64,000 nucleotides of DNA from Barnesiella sp. An22 (GTDB taxonomy: Bacteria; Bacteroidota; Bacteroidia; Bacteroidales; Barnesiellaceae), in contig NZ_NFJR01000011.1 of assembly GCF_002159975.1 (NCBI RefSeq), positions 1-64,000 of the forward strand, in the 5' to 3' direction. Position numbers and translations under genes: made by a program. The notes below the pieces were generated by a model, which was given only the letters and a program-made list of their open reading frames with translations, had not been told where the DNA came from and searched no databases. Positions within the stretch are counted from its first letter, which is position 1. Each line of letters starts with the position of its first letter. Positions 17,903 to 26,461 of this stretch are shown here, piece after piece.

Positions 17903-19270
17903 ATGAAATTTAGCAATCATATATTTACATTCTTGTGCTGTGCATCTGTCCTCCTGACAGCATGCGAAGATGGCACGGGCCGTGTGGTCTATCCCTATTC
18001 CTGCCCCGAGATGTCGGAGGTCGACCTGTCGTCTACCGAATATGTCATGGCCAACGATACTCTCTATTTCTCGGTCGATATTAAGGATGAGCAGACCCCG
18101 CTTTCGACCCTCGAGGTTTCGCTGACTTCGGGCGAAGAGTCGATTTTTACCGAGTCGATACGTACCAAGGGCATGTCGGCATCGATTCAGAATCATGGAA
18201 TCTTTATCCCCTTTACCGCCGGTCTGGAAGACAACAAGGAGGCCCGGCTTACCCTCACGGCTATCAACGTAGAGGGTAGCGAAGTTTCCCGGAACTTCGA
18301 TCTCAAGATTCGGCGTCCCGAATTGCCCGAAACCATGTATCTGCACATCGAGGAGCAGGTGATTCCCATGAAACGTCAGGCCGATAATCCCTATTTGTAT
18401 GCTACGGAGACGGGCAGCTACATCACCCAGTTTACCGGCAAAGTATCGACGAGTGAGTCGCTCGAAGATTCGGAGCTGATATGGGGCTACTCCGAAACGG
18501 CCAACTATGCCGAGTTGTCGAGTGCGACGGGGGTAGGCTTCACCTTTGACTATCAAGGCTGGGAAATCGAACAGATTACTTTCGATGTCATGACTTTCAA
18601 GGTGGGCGCTATCGGTGAGTATCAGGTGTTTACAATCGACGGCGTAGAGCTCGAAGCCAGTGCGGGCTATTATCGGGCGGCTATCCAGTTTACTCAGGGT
18701 GCCGAGGTCGAAGTAACCGGCTTTGAGGATCTCGCCAATGCCTACAACCGCGACTTCTTCGAGTACAATGCCGAGACCGGCAAACTCACCTTCTTGCGCG
18801 AGAGCGGCAAGTGGGAGGTATACTACTCGAGCAAGTATAACTACATGTGGGTAATGCGTCTCGACGATGAGGCTCCTGTAGCCTACTGGCTGGTAGGTCA
18901 TGGCTTTACATCGGCTCCGGTTTGGAACGACGACTACAATACGGGCGGTTGGGATACCGAGGATGTGTCGCGTCTGGGCTATGTGGTCAAGATTGCCGAT
19001 AATACCTACCAAACGACTCTCTATCTGAGCAATACCCACGAATGGGAGTCGTTCGAAATCGAGATTTACAGCGACCGGTTGTGGAACAAAACGCTGGGTA
19101 TGGAGCTGAAAGAGGGCTCTATTACGGGCGATGCCACGGGATTTGCCGTCTCGATGTCCAACGGCTTTACCAACACGGCCGACTTTGTGCCGGGCTATTA
19201 CCGCCTGACCTTCGATACCTCGGGCGGAGTTGGTAACGAAAAGATGAATGTAGAGCGATTGTCCGATTGA
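17903..19270 (+). CDS. Putative surface glycan-binding lipoprotein of the PUL
   Basis: A 455-residue protein with lipoprotein signal CCASVLLTAC (Cys about residue 21) followed by Ig-like beta-rich sequence. There is a tandem of domains (about 30-140, 150-280 and 300-455) rich in aromatic residues (WGYSE, YQGWEIEQ, WVMRL, WESFEIEIYSDRLW). Position directly after SusD and before the hydrolases is where SGBP/SusE-like proteins sit. It resembles DUF5016/5121/5125-type PUL lipoproteins, but I cannot assign the family with certainty. No catalytic motif was seen. Confidence 0.7.
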   Translation: MKFSNHIFTFLCCASVLLTACEDGTGRVVYPYSCPEMSEVDLSSTEYVMANDTLYFSVDIKDEQTPLSTLEVSLTSGEESIFTESIRTKGMSASIQNHGIFIPFTAGLEDNKEARLTLTAINVEGSEVSRNFDLKIRRPELPETMYLHIEEQVIPMKRQADNPYLYATETGSYITQFTGKVSTSESLEDSELIWGYSETANYAELSSATGVGFTFDYQGWEIEQITFDVMTFKVGAIGEYQVFTIDGVELEASAGYYRAAIQFTQGAEVEVTGFEDLANAYNRDFFEYNAETGKLTFLRESGKWEVYYSSKYNYMWVMRLDDEAPVAYWLVGHGFTSAPVWNDDYNTGGWDTEDVSRLGYVVKIADNTYQTTLYLSNTHEWESFEIEIYSDRLWNKTLGMELKEGSITGDATGFAVSMSNGFTNTADFVPGYYRLTFDTSGGVGNEKMNVERLSD

Positions 19271-19315
19271 GATCGGCTCGAAAATATTACGTGCTGAATA
19301 GGTAAATTTTAGATG

Positions 19316-19369
19316 AGGAGAGACGAGACGAATGTATCCTTTCCCGGTGCATTCGTCTCTATCTCTCTG
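19316..19369 (+). promoter_or_regulatory. Intercistronic stem-loop between the binding lipoprotein and GH20 genes
   Basis: GAGACGAATG (19325-19334) pairs perfectly with CATTCGTCTC (19350-19359). An outer GGAGAG/CTCTCT pairing extends the stem across a small internal loop. No T-run follows. It lies in the 151-bp gap inside an otherwise tight operon. It may be an RNA-processing or stability element, or a partial terminator reducing hydrolase expression. Confidence 0.55.
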
Positions 19370-19421
19370 TTTAGCTCCTGCTCTGCCGGGCGGGTAAAAG
19401 GTTCATTAAATGCTTATGATT

Positions 19422-21908
19422 ATGAAAAAATGGATTTTATATTCGGTCGCAACCGTTTCGCTGTGGTGTTCGTGCACTACTTCTCACAAGGGCGAGGCTC
19501 CGGTTGCACTGGTCTGGGAAAACGGGGTATACGATGCTTCGACCCAGATGTATCGTCATCGGTTTGTTGTCAGAAATAAGACCGACCGGGAACTGGCGGG
19601 CGATTGGGAAATCTTTTATTCCCAGTTGCCGGTACGTGTCGCCAACGATTCGACATCACCGGTTTGTATTACGGCCGTGAATGCCAACTATTATAAAATG
19701 GCTCCGACCGACCGGTTCCGGAATATCCCGCCGCACGATTCGCTGGTGGTCGTCTATTATGCCGATAGCCGGGCTGTCAACCTGTCGCGGCAACCTGAGG
19801 GATGCTACTGGGTAGCAAAGGGGCAGAATACTCCGCTCCCGGTCGAGTTGGCAATCGTTCCGTTCTCCGATCGGGAACGTATGGGCGATCTCTCGGCTGA
19901 GGCTATTTATCGTCGCAATGCCAGTTATGCCTGCCCGTTTGATTCGACGGCTCCGGCCGTGTTGCCATCGGTCAAGCAGGCGGTTGCGAAGGGGGGCCGG
20001 GTATCGGTCCCTGCCGAGGTATCACTGCTGTATAATCAAGAGTTGGTCGATGAGGCACGTCTGTTGCAAGAGAAGCTGGAGCAGGAGTATGGAATAGCTG
20101 TCACCGAGGGTGCTTCGATGCACATCGAGCTTGACCTGGCAGCCGCTGGCCATACATGCAACCCCGAACAGTATAGGCTGGACATAGACAATCGCCAGAT
20201 TGCTGTCGTGGGGGATACGCCGCACGGCGTATTCAACGGTATACAGACTCTCCTGGCCTTGCTGAGGGGAAATAGCCATACTCTCGACCGGCAAACGATT
20301 ATCGATTATCCCGATTTGTCCTATCGCGGCTTCATGCTCGATGTGTCGCGCAACTTTATTCCGGCTGCCGATGTGAAACGCTGGATCGATATTCTGTCGT
20401 CTTACAAGATCGATGTGCTGCATCTGCATTTGACCGACGATGAAGGTTGGCGTATCGAGATTCCCGGTTTGGAAGAGCTGACTGCGGTCGGTGGCCATCG
20501 GGGTCATACGACCGACGAGTCGACCTGCCTATACCCGGGTTACGACGGCTCCTATTCGGTTACGGAGGGTACGGGTAACGGCTATTATACTCGCGACGAG
20601 TTTGTCGACTTGTTGCGTTATGCAGCACGCCGGCATGTGACGGTAGTCCCCGAAGTCGAGGCTCCGGGCCATGCTCGTGCAGCTATTGTGGCTATGAAAG
20701 CCCGTTATCGCAAGTATGCCGGTACCGACGAAGCGAAAGCTCGAGAATACCTGTTGAGCGAGCCGGGCGATACGTCGAAATACGTGTCGGCCCAGTCTTA
20801 TACCGACAATGTTATCAACGTGGCTTTGCCGTCGACCTATGCCTTTATGGAGAAGGTGGTGACCGAAATCGCGGCCATGTATGCCGAGGCTGGTGTAGCG
20901 TTGCATACGATACACCTGGGTGGCGACGAAGTTCCCGAGGGGGCCTGGTTGGGTTCGGCAGCTTGTGCCAAACTCATGCGCGACAATCGGATGGAGGGCC
21001 CTCACGACCTGTTTGAATACTTTTACAGCCGCATGGCCGGCCTGGTAGAGGCGCAAGGCGTGAAGCTGGCGGCCTGGCAAGAGGCTGCCCTGCACAACCG
21101 GGCGACGACCGACAGTCGGTTGAAACAGGTGGCCAGCAACATCTATTGCTGGAACACGGTGCCCGAGTGGGGTGGCGACGAGATTCCCTATCGGATAGCC
21201 AATAAGGGGTATCCCGTAGTGCTGTGCAACGTAAACAATTTCTATATGGACCTGGCTTATAGCTCTCACTACGAAGAGCGGGGACACTCCTGGGCCGGGT
21301 ATGTCGACGAGGTGAAGTCGTTCTCGATGTTGCCTTTCTCGATATACCGTTCGGCTCGATGCAACCTGCACGACAATCCGGTCGATTTGGACCGGGCCGA
21401 CGAGGGGAAAACCCGGTTGGACAGTCTGTCGAAAATCGTGGGTGTGCAGGCTCAGTTGTTCTCCGAGACGGTGCGTGGACCTCAATGGGCCGAGTACTAT
21501 ATCTTCCCCAAGATTCTCGGTCTGGTAGAGCGCGGGTGGAATGCGCATCCGCGTTGGGAGAGCTTACGGGGCGAGGTCGAGCAGCAAGCCTTCTGCCAAG
21601 ATGTGTCTCGTTTCTACCGGCAGTTGGATATGCAGGAATATCCCTACCTGATTCATTCCGGGGTAAATGTGCGGTTGCCTCACGTAGGGTTGTGTGTAAT
21701 CGACGGCCGTCTCTACGCCAACAGTCCGTTGTCGTCGGCCGTGATTCGCTATACTACCGACGGCAGCGAGCCCGGCACTCAATCGACCGTGTGGCGGGGC
21801 CCGGTAGTCTATCCTGCGGGCCGTGTGGTCAAGGCTCGGCTGTACTATTTAGGAAAAGAGAGTGTAACAACTGTTTTGTTCCCGACCGATACGAAGTCGG
21901 ATAAATAA
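19422..21908 (+). CDS. GH20 beta-N-acetylhexosaminidase lipoprotein (multi-domain)
   Basis: An 828-residue exo-hydrolase that removes terminal beta-GlcNAc/GalNAc. The lipoprotein signal ends in LWCSC. An N-terminal CHB_HEX-like beta domain (VALVWENGVYDASTQMYRHRF) is followed by a GH20b domain, then the GH20 barrel. The barrel has the catalytic D502-E503 pair in HLGGDEVPEGAW, and RGFMLDVSRNFIP and HLHLTDDEGWRIEI motifs. A C-terminal chitobiase/Fn3-like domain carries TDGSEPGTQS. Several in-frame ATGs exist (19410, 19416, 19422); 19422 gives the best signal peptide. It lies 13 bases before the second GH20 gene. Confidence 0.93.
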   Translation: MKKWILYSVATVSLWCSCTTSHKGEAPVALVWENGVYDASTQMYRHRFVVRNKTDRELAGDWEIFYSQLPVRVANDSTSPVCITAVNANYYKMAPTDRFRNIPPHDSLVVVYYADSRAVNLSRQPEGCYWVAKGQNTPLPVELAIVPFSDRERMGDLSAEAIYRRNASYACPFDSTAPAVLPSVKQAVAKGGRVSVPAEVSLLYNQELVDEARLLQEKLEQEYGIAVTEGASMHIELDLAAAGHTCNPEQYRLDIDNRQIAVVGDTPHGVFNGIQTLLALLRGNSHTLDRQTIIDYPDLSYRGFMLDVSRNFIPAADVKRWIDILSSYKIDVLHLHLTDDEGWRIEIPGLEELTAVGGHRGHTTDESTCLYPGYDGSYSVTEGTGNGYYTRDEFVDLLRYAARRHVTVVPEVEAPGHARAAIVAMKARYRKYAGTDEAKAREYLLSEPGDTSKYVSAQSYTDNVINVALPSTYAFMEKVVTEIAAMYAEAGVALHTIHLGGDEVPEGAWLGSAACAKLMRDNRMEGPHDLFEYFYSRMAGLVEAQGVKLAAWQEAALHNRATTDSRLKQVASNIYCWNTVPEWGGDEIPYRIANKGYPVVLCNVNNFYMDLAYSSHYEERGHSWAGYVDEVKSFSMLPFSIYRSARCNLHDNPVDLDRADEGKTRLDSLSKIVGVQAQLFSETVRGPQWAEYYIFPKILGLVERGWNAHPRWESLRGEVEQQAFCQDVSRFYRQLDMQEYPYLIHSGVNVRLPHVGLCVIDGRLYANSPLSSAVIRYTTDGSEPGTQSTVWRGPVVYPAGRVVKARLYYLGKESVTTVLFPTDTKSDK

Positions 21909-21921
21909 AAAAGAAAAGGTT

Positions 21922-23541
21922 ATGAAAAGATACATAGTGTGTTTGTGTGTGATTAGTGTACTGAGTTGGGGCTCCGTGGCCTCTTCATGTTCCGAGTCGC
22001 AAAATGATCTCTCCCGGCCGGTAAACGCTGCTTCGATAGCGTTTATTCCGCAACCGCAATCGGTCATCTACGACGGGGGTGGTATGGTTGTGCCTTCGTC
22101 GGTATCGGTAAGCGACGAGTTGACCGGCGGGCCCTATGCCTTGTTGGAGTCGACCGTAACCTCGTTGGGGGGCGAATTGGTTCGGCAGTCTGGCGGCCAG
22201 GCCTTTATTCGGCTTGTGGCCAATGCTTCGCTACAAGACGAGGAGTATAAGATAAAGACAACGCTCGACGGCATTACCCTTGAGTATGCGTCGTCACGAG
22301 GACTGTTGTGGGGTGTCCAGACCCTGCGTCAAATCTTGCTCCAGAGTTCGGCTTATGAAGGTGGCGGGCGTGTGTTACCGTTGCTCACATTATCCGATAA
22401 ACCCGAAAAGAGTTGGCGGGGATTCCATATCGATGTAGCCCGTCATGCTTTTACCATCGACTATCTGAAGAAGGTAATCGATATGCTTTCGTTCTACAAA
22501 ATCAACAAGTTGCAGATGCACTTGACCGACGACCAGGGTTGGCGCATGGAGATTAAGCGATACCCCGAACTGACGACAATAGGCGCCTGGCGCGAGTTCG
22601 ACGAGTACGACAAGCGTTGTCAGGAGCTGGCCCAGACCGACGCCTCGTTTGTAATCGACACCCGCTTCATTCGCAACAACAGCGAATATGGGGGCTATTA
22701 TACCCAGGAGGAGCTGTCGCAGTTGGTCGCATACGCTTCGGAGCGCGGTATCGAGATTATTCCCGAAATCGATATGCCGGGCCATTTCTCGGCGGCTATT
22801 CGGGCGTTTCCCAGTCTCTCCTGTACCAACGAGGCCGGCTGGGGGACCGAATTTTCATATCCCATCTGTGTAGGGAAGCCCGAGACCTATGAATTTTTGA
22901 AGAATATTCTGGACGAGGTGCTGAGTGTATTCCCGAGCGAATATATCCACATCGGAGCCGACGAGGTGGAGAAAGATAACTGGAAGAGTTGCCCTTATTG
23001 CCAGCAGATGATTCGCGACAAGGGGCTGATGAATGAGACCGAGTTGCAGAACTATTTTGTAGAACAGATGTCGGATTATGTCAAGAGCAAGGGGCGCAAG
23101 GTGATGGCTTGGGACGACGCCTTTTACAAGAACAGGCCGCTGGACTTGCTCTATACCTACTGGCGCGACTGGGAGTCGCAGCAGCCGGCCGATATTACCC
23201 AGAGCGGACATCCGCTGATATTTATGGAGTGGGGCCGTTTCTATTTGAGCGGGAACTCCTCTGACGAGTCGTTGAAGTCGCTTTACGAGTTTACCTTCGA
23301 GCCTCAGTTCCCCGGCATTGTACAGTCGCAGGTCCAGGGTTTCCAGGCTTGTGTGTGGACCGAAATGATACCCAACGAGCGCAAGTTCGGACAACACGTC
23401 TTCCCGGCATGTCAGGCATTCAGCGAAGTGGCTTGGGGAAGCAAGCGCGATTGGAGCCGGTTCACGAAAAACTTGCCGTGGCACTTGCAATGGCTCACCC
23501 GAAACGGATTGCATTACAGAACTCCCGGCTTTATCAAATAG
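21922..23541 (+). CDS. GH20 beta-N-acetylhexosaminidase lipoprotein
   Basis: A 539-residue exo-beta-N-acetylhexosaminidase. Lipoprotein signal with Cys in SVASSC. A GH20b domain is followed by the catalytic barrel: RGFHIDVARHAFTIDYLKKVIDML, MHLTDDQGWRMEIKRYPELT, and HIGADEVEKDNW with the D347-E348 catalytic pair. It lacks the extra N- and C-terminal domains of the neighbouring GH20, so the two probably differ in linkage or localisation. It also has a CPYC motif (SCPYCQQ) after the active-site acid. Confidence 0.93.
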   Translation: MKRYIVCLCVISVLSWGSVASSCSESQNDLSRPVNAASIAFIPQPQSVIYDGGGMVVPSSVSVSDELTGGPYALLESTVTSLGGELVRQSGGQAFIRLVANASLQDEEYKIKTTLDGITLEYASSRGLLWGVQTLRQILLQSSAYEGGGRVLPLLTLSDKPEKSWRGFHIDVARHAFTIDYLKKVIDMLSFYKINKLQMHLTDDQGWRMEIKRYPELTTIGAWREFDEYDKRCQELAQTDASFVIDTRFIRNNSEYGGYYTQEELSQLVAYASERGIEIIPEIDMPGHFSAAIRAFPSLSCTNEAGWGTEFSYPICVGKPETYEFLKNILDEVLSVFPSEYIHIGADEVEKDNWKSCPYCQQMIRDKGLMNETELQNYFVEQMSDYVKSKGRKVMAWDDAFYKNRPLDLLYTYWRDWESQQPADITQSGHPLIFMEWGRFYLSGNSSDESLKSLYEFTFEPQFPGIVQSQVQGFQACVWTEMIPNERKFGQHVFPACQAFSEVAWGSKRDWSRFTKNLPWHLQWLTRNGLHYRTPGFIK

Positions 23542-23568
23542 AATGAATGACCCGTTAAAAAAAGAGAG

Positions 23569-24723
23569 ATGATGAAAACCGAACGGTTAATGTCGTTAGA
23601 TGTGTTACGGGGTATCACGGTGGCCGGTATGATTCTGGTCAATAACCCCGGCGATTGGGGGCATATCTATGCCCCGCTGAAACATGCCGAGTGGAACGGG
23701 CTTACGCCCACCGACCTGGTGTTCCCGTTTTTTATGTTTGTAATGGGTGTCTCCATGTGCTTTTCGTTCCGGAAATTCGATTACCGGCCTACTCGGGAGT
23801 TTGTGGTCAAGCTGGTTAAGCGTACGGCCATTCTGTTCCTTCTGGGTGTAGCTCTTTCGTGGGTTTCGCTCGTGCTGTCGCGATGGATGTCGCCCGAAGG
23901 AACGATGTCGTGGAGCCAGATACTTTTCCCCTTCGAGCAGGTGCGCGTCTGGGGCGTATTGCAACGCCTGGCACTCTCTTACTTTTTTGCTTCCCTGCTG
24001 GTGGTTACGGTGCGTAACAGGCGGGTGCTGGGCTGTGTCGTAGCCGGTATTTTGCTGCTCTATGGGCTGGTCTTGGCCTGGGGGCATGGATTTGAATTGT
24101 CTACGGCCAATGTGATAGCCGTCGTCGACCGGGCATTGGTAGGCGAGAGTCACATGTATCTCGAGTGGCTGCCCGACGGGGGGCGCATCAGGTTCGACCC
24201 CGAGGGGCTTGTCAGCACGTTGCCGGGTATTGCGCATGTGTTGATAGGATTCTTTTGCGGACGTCTTTTGTTGAGCTCGAAATCCTTGAACGAGAAGATG
24301 GCCGACCTGGCCGTGGCGTGTGCCGCACTGCTCATCGTCGGGTTCTTGCTGGGGTATGGTTGCCCGATCAACAAAAAGGTGTGGAGCCCGTCGTATGTAC
24401 TGGTTACCTGTGGTTTTGCCATGCTCACCCTCATCTTGCTGATGTGGATTATCGATGTGCGCAAGATGCAACGCTGGACCTATCCGTTCCGGGCATTCGG
24501 GTGCAATCCGTTGTTTATCTATGTCTTTGCCAGTTTCCTGGCCATTGTGCTGGAGACGATTCCCTGCGGCGGCTTTTCGGTTAAGGATCAGGTGTACATG
24601 TGGATAGCCGGGTGGGCCGTCGTGCCTCAGTTGGCGTCGCTCATCTATGCACTGGTGTATGTGGCTTTCAACGGATTACTGGCCTGTGTGCTGCTGAAAA
24701 AAGAGATATTTGTCAAGGTGTAA
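23569..24723 (+). CDS. NagX/HGSNAT-like membrane acyltransferase (DUF5009/DUF1624 type)
   Basis: A 384-residue inner-membrane protein with about ten hydrophobic helices. The N-terminal signature SLDVLRGITVAGMILVNNPGDW and FPFFMFVMGVSM are those of the heparan-alpha-glucosaminide N-acetyltransferase-like family. Bacterial members (NagX) often occur in GlcNAc or chitin-oligosaccharide regulons. It starts 27 bases after the second GH20, so it belongs to the PUL operon. It may acetylate amino sugars or help move them across the inner membrane; neither role is shown by sequence. Confidence 0.85.
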   Translation: MMKTERLMSLDVLRGITVAGMILVNNPGDWGHIYAPLKHAEWNGLTPTDLVFPFFMFVMGVSMCFSFRKFDYRPTREFVVKLVKRTAILFLLGVALSWVSLVLSRWMSPEGTMSWSQILFPFEQVRVWGVLQRLALSYFFASLLVVTVRNRRVLGCVVAGILLLYGLVLAWGHGFELSTANVIAVVDRALVGESHMYLEWLPDGGRIRFDPEGLVSTLPGIAHVLIGFFCGRLLLSSKSLNEKMADLAVACAALLIVGFLLGYGCPINKKVWSPSYVLVTCGFAMLTLILLMWIIDVRKMQRWTYPFRAFGCNPLFIYVFASFLAIVLETIPCGGFSVKDQVYMWIAGWAVVPQLASLIYALVYVAFNGLLACVLLKKEIFVKV

Positions 24724-24843
24724 CACCTGGAAGTCGAGTATCCTTTGGGTAGTTGTCTTAAAATAGCGGCTAAATTTTAATAAAAAAGTGAGCCGTGTAT
24801 ATGTTTTTTAAGTTTGTAGATAGAGGTAGTCGCTAAAAATGTT

Positions 24844-24851
24844 TATCTTTG
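24844..24851 (+). promoter_or_regulatory. -7 box of the aldolase gene
   Basis: TATCTTTG 34 bases upstream of the ATG at 24886. A TTTG at 24813-24816 is too far upstream (27 bases) to be an ideal -33 box. Confidence 0.55.
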
Positions 24852-24885
24852 CGGTAGAATTTACTAACCAATAATTTATAATAAG

Positions 24886-25884
24886 ATGGTAAGCTACAAA
24901 GAATTAGGATTGGTAAACACCAGAGAGATGTTTGCCAAGGCTATCAAAGGCGGATATGCTATCCCTGCTTTCAACTTCAACAACATGGAACAGATGCAGG
25001 CAATTATCCAAGCAGCCGTAGAAACGAAATCGCCTGTGATTCTGCAAGTATCGAAAGGCGCTCGTAATTATGCCAACCAGACGTTGCTCCGTTATATGGC
25101 ACAAGGCGCCGTAGAATACGCCAAAGAGTTGGGTTGCGAACATCCTCAAATCGTGTTGCACCTCGACCACGGCGATTCGTTCGAATTGTGCAAATCGTGT
25201 ATCGACACAGGTTTCTCTTCGGTGATGATCGACGGTTCTCACCTGCCTTACGAAGAGAATGTAGCCCTCACGAAAAAAGTAGTTGACTATGCACACCAGT
25301 TCGATGTAACCGTTGAAGGTGAGCTGGGCGTTCTCGCCGGTGTTGAGGATGAGGTTTCGGCCGAACACCACACCTACACCAACCCCGAAGAGGTTATCGA
25401 CTTCGCACACCGCACGGGTTGCGACTCGCTGGCTATCTCGATCGGTACTTCGCACGGTGCCTACAAGTTCAAACCCGAGCAATGCCACGTAGACCCCGCT
25501 ACGGGTCGTCTGGTACCTCCTCCCTTGGCATTCGACGTTCTCGACGCCGTTATGGAGAAACTCCCGGGCTTCCCCATCGTACTGCACGGCTCTTCGTCGG
25601 TTCCCCAAGAAGAGGTCGACACCATCAACAAATACGGAGGCAAACTCGAAGCTGCTATCGGTATCCCCGAAGAGGAGCTGCGTAAAGCTGCCAAATCGGC
25701 CGTTTGCAAAATCAACATCGACTCCGACAGCCGTCTGGCCATGACCGCTGCTATCCGCGAGGTATTCGCTACGAAACCCGCCGAGTTCGATCCTCGTAAA
25801 TACCTGGGTCCGGCTCGTGAAAACATGAAGAAACTCTACATTCACAAAATCGAGAATGTATTGGGTAGCGCCGGCAAACTCTAA
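24886..25884 (+). CDS. fba: Class II fructose-bisphosphate aldolase
   Basis: A 332-residue zinc-dependent glycolytic enzyme (FBP to DHAP plus G3P). PAFNFNNMEQMQAI, the zinc-site HLDHGDSFE segment, SVMIDGSHLPYEENV, and EGELGVLAGVEDEVSAEHHTYTNPEE are class II hallmarks. HGSSSVPQ and the C-terminal KINIDSDSRLAMTAA complete the active site. Codons favour GTA, GCT and CGT forms more than in the flanking genes, as expected for a highly expressed gene. It has its own promoter and a strong terminator, so it is separate from the PUL. Confidence 0.95.
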   Translation: MVSYKELGLVNTREMFAKAIKGGYAIPAFNFNNMEQMQAIIQAAVETKSPVILQVSKGARNYANQTLLRYMAQGAVEYAKELGCEHPQIVLHLDHGDSFELCKSCIDTGFSSVMIDGSHLPYEENVALTKKVVDYAHQFDVTVEGELGVLAGVEDEVSAEHHTYTNPEEVIDFAHRTGCDSLAISIGTSHGAYKFKPEQCHVDPATGRLVPPPLAFDVLDAVMEKLPGFPIVLHGSSSVPQEEVDTINKYGGKLEAAIGIPEEELRKAAKSAVCKINIDSDSRLAMTAAIREVFATKPAEFDPRKYLGPARENMKKLYIHKIENVLGSAGKL

Positions 25885-25912
25885 TCGATAGTTCGAATAG
25901 GCTTTATAAAGG

Positions 25913-25950
25913 CCGCCGATTTCCGTCAGGGAGATCGGCGGTTTTTTTTT
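25913..25950 (+). terminator. Intrinsic terminator of fba
   Basis: CCGCCGAT (25913-25920) pairs with ATCGGCGG (25934-25941) and is followed immediately by nine T. This is a textbook terminator 29 bases after the stop codon. Confidence 0.9.
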
Positions 25951-26060
25951 CACTTAGGGGCAAGAGGCCAGAGTTGCGGTAGGTCTGATGACATCGGCAC
26001 ATGTCTCGTCTGTTGGGCAAGAATGAGAGATTGCTTGGGTCGGGGAGTGTGTGAGGATTT

Positions 26061-26231
26061 AAAAAAAAAAGTTCTGCCGGAATCTCGATATCATAAAAAA
26101 AGGGGACTGATAGTATAACGATTCACATCGTTGTTTTTTCCGGCAGAACTGTATAGATATTCAGTAAAAAATATTTTGCATCTTTTTTCGCTCTTTCCTT
26201 TTATTGAAAGGGAGTATCGCGATTTTGAATC
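26061..26231 (-). ncRNA. Candidate small RNA (~170 nt), unknown family
   Basis: On the minus strand a full promoter (26237-26268) is followed by about 170 bases without a convincing ORF. These end in a long-range stem, AGTTCTGCCGGAA (26138-26150) with TTCCGGCAGAACT (26070-26082), 13 perfect pairs, then about ten T. Inside the loop a second perfect hairpin (AACGAT-GTGA-ATCGTT) lies at 26117-26132. A tiny ATG frame of six codons (MQNIFY) occurs in the 5' half and could be chance. Promoter plus terminator with no gene between convergent neighbours supports an independent transcript. I cannot match it to a known RNA class. Confidence 0.6.
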
Positions 26232-26236
26232 CGAGA

Positions 26237-26268
26237 CAAAGGTAGTATTTTCAAATGATAAAACAAAA
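26237..26268 (-). promoter_or_regulatory. Promoter of the candidate small RNA
   Basis: Minus-strand -7 box TACCTTTG (26237-26244) and TTTTG (26264-26268) separated by 19 bases. This is the best match to the Bacteroidales promoter consensus in the window. No gene lies downstream of it on that strand. Confidence 0.7.
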
Positions 26269-26461
26269 TTATATTTGGATTCTGTGCATGAATAAAAATT
26301 TTTTCTTTCCTCGTCGGGACGGCCTTTTACGGAGGATTCACCCCAACCGGGAGAGGTGTATCTAAATAATTGTCACTCCCTTATCGCGGGCGTTATCGGC
26401 CCGATGGAATCGGTATAATCGCTTGTCTGCGTTAATAAGAAAATACAAGTGTTTTGTAATT

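Larger units (their letters stand above)
25951..26461. other. Intergenic region holding a candidate small RNA
   Basis: No protein gene is supported over these ~510 bases. The middle holds a minus-strand promoter, a 13-bp inverted repeat and a poly-T end (see the ncRNA entry). The parts at 25951-26060 and 26270-26461 show nothing recognisable beyond AT-rich sequence and the 3' flank of the SDR gene. Confidence 0.6.
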
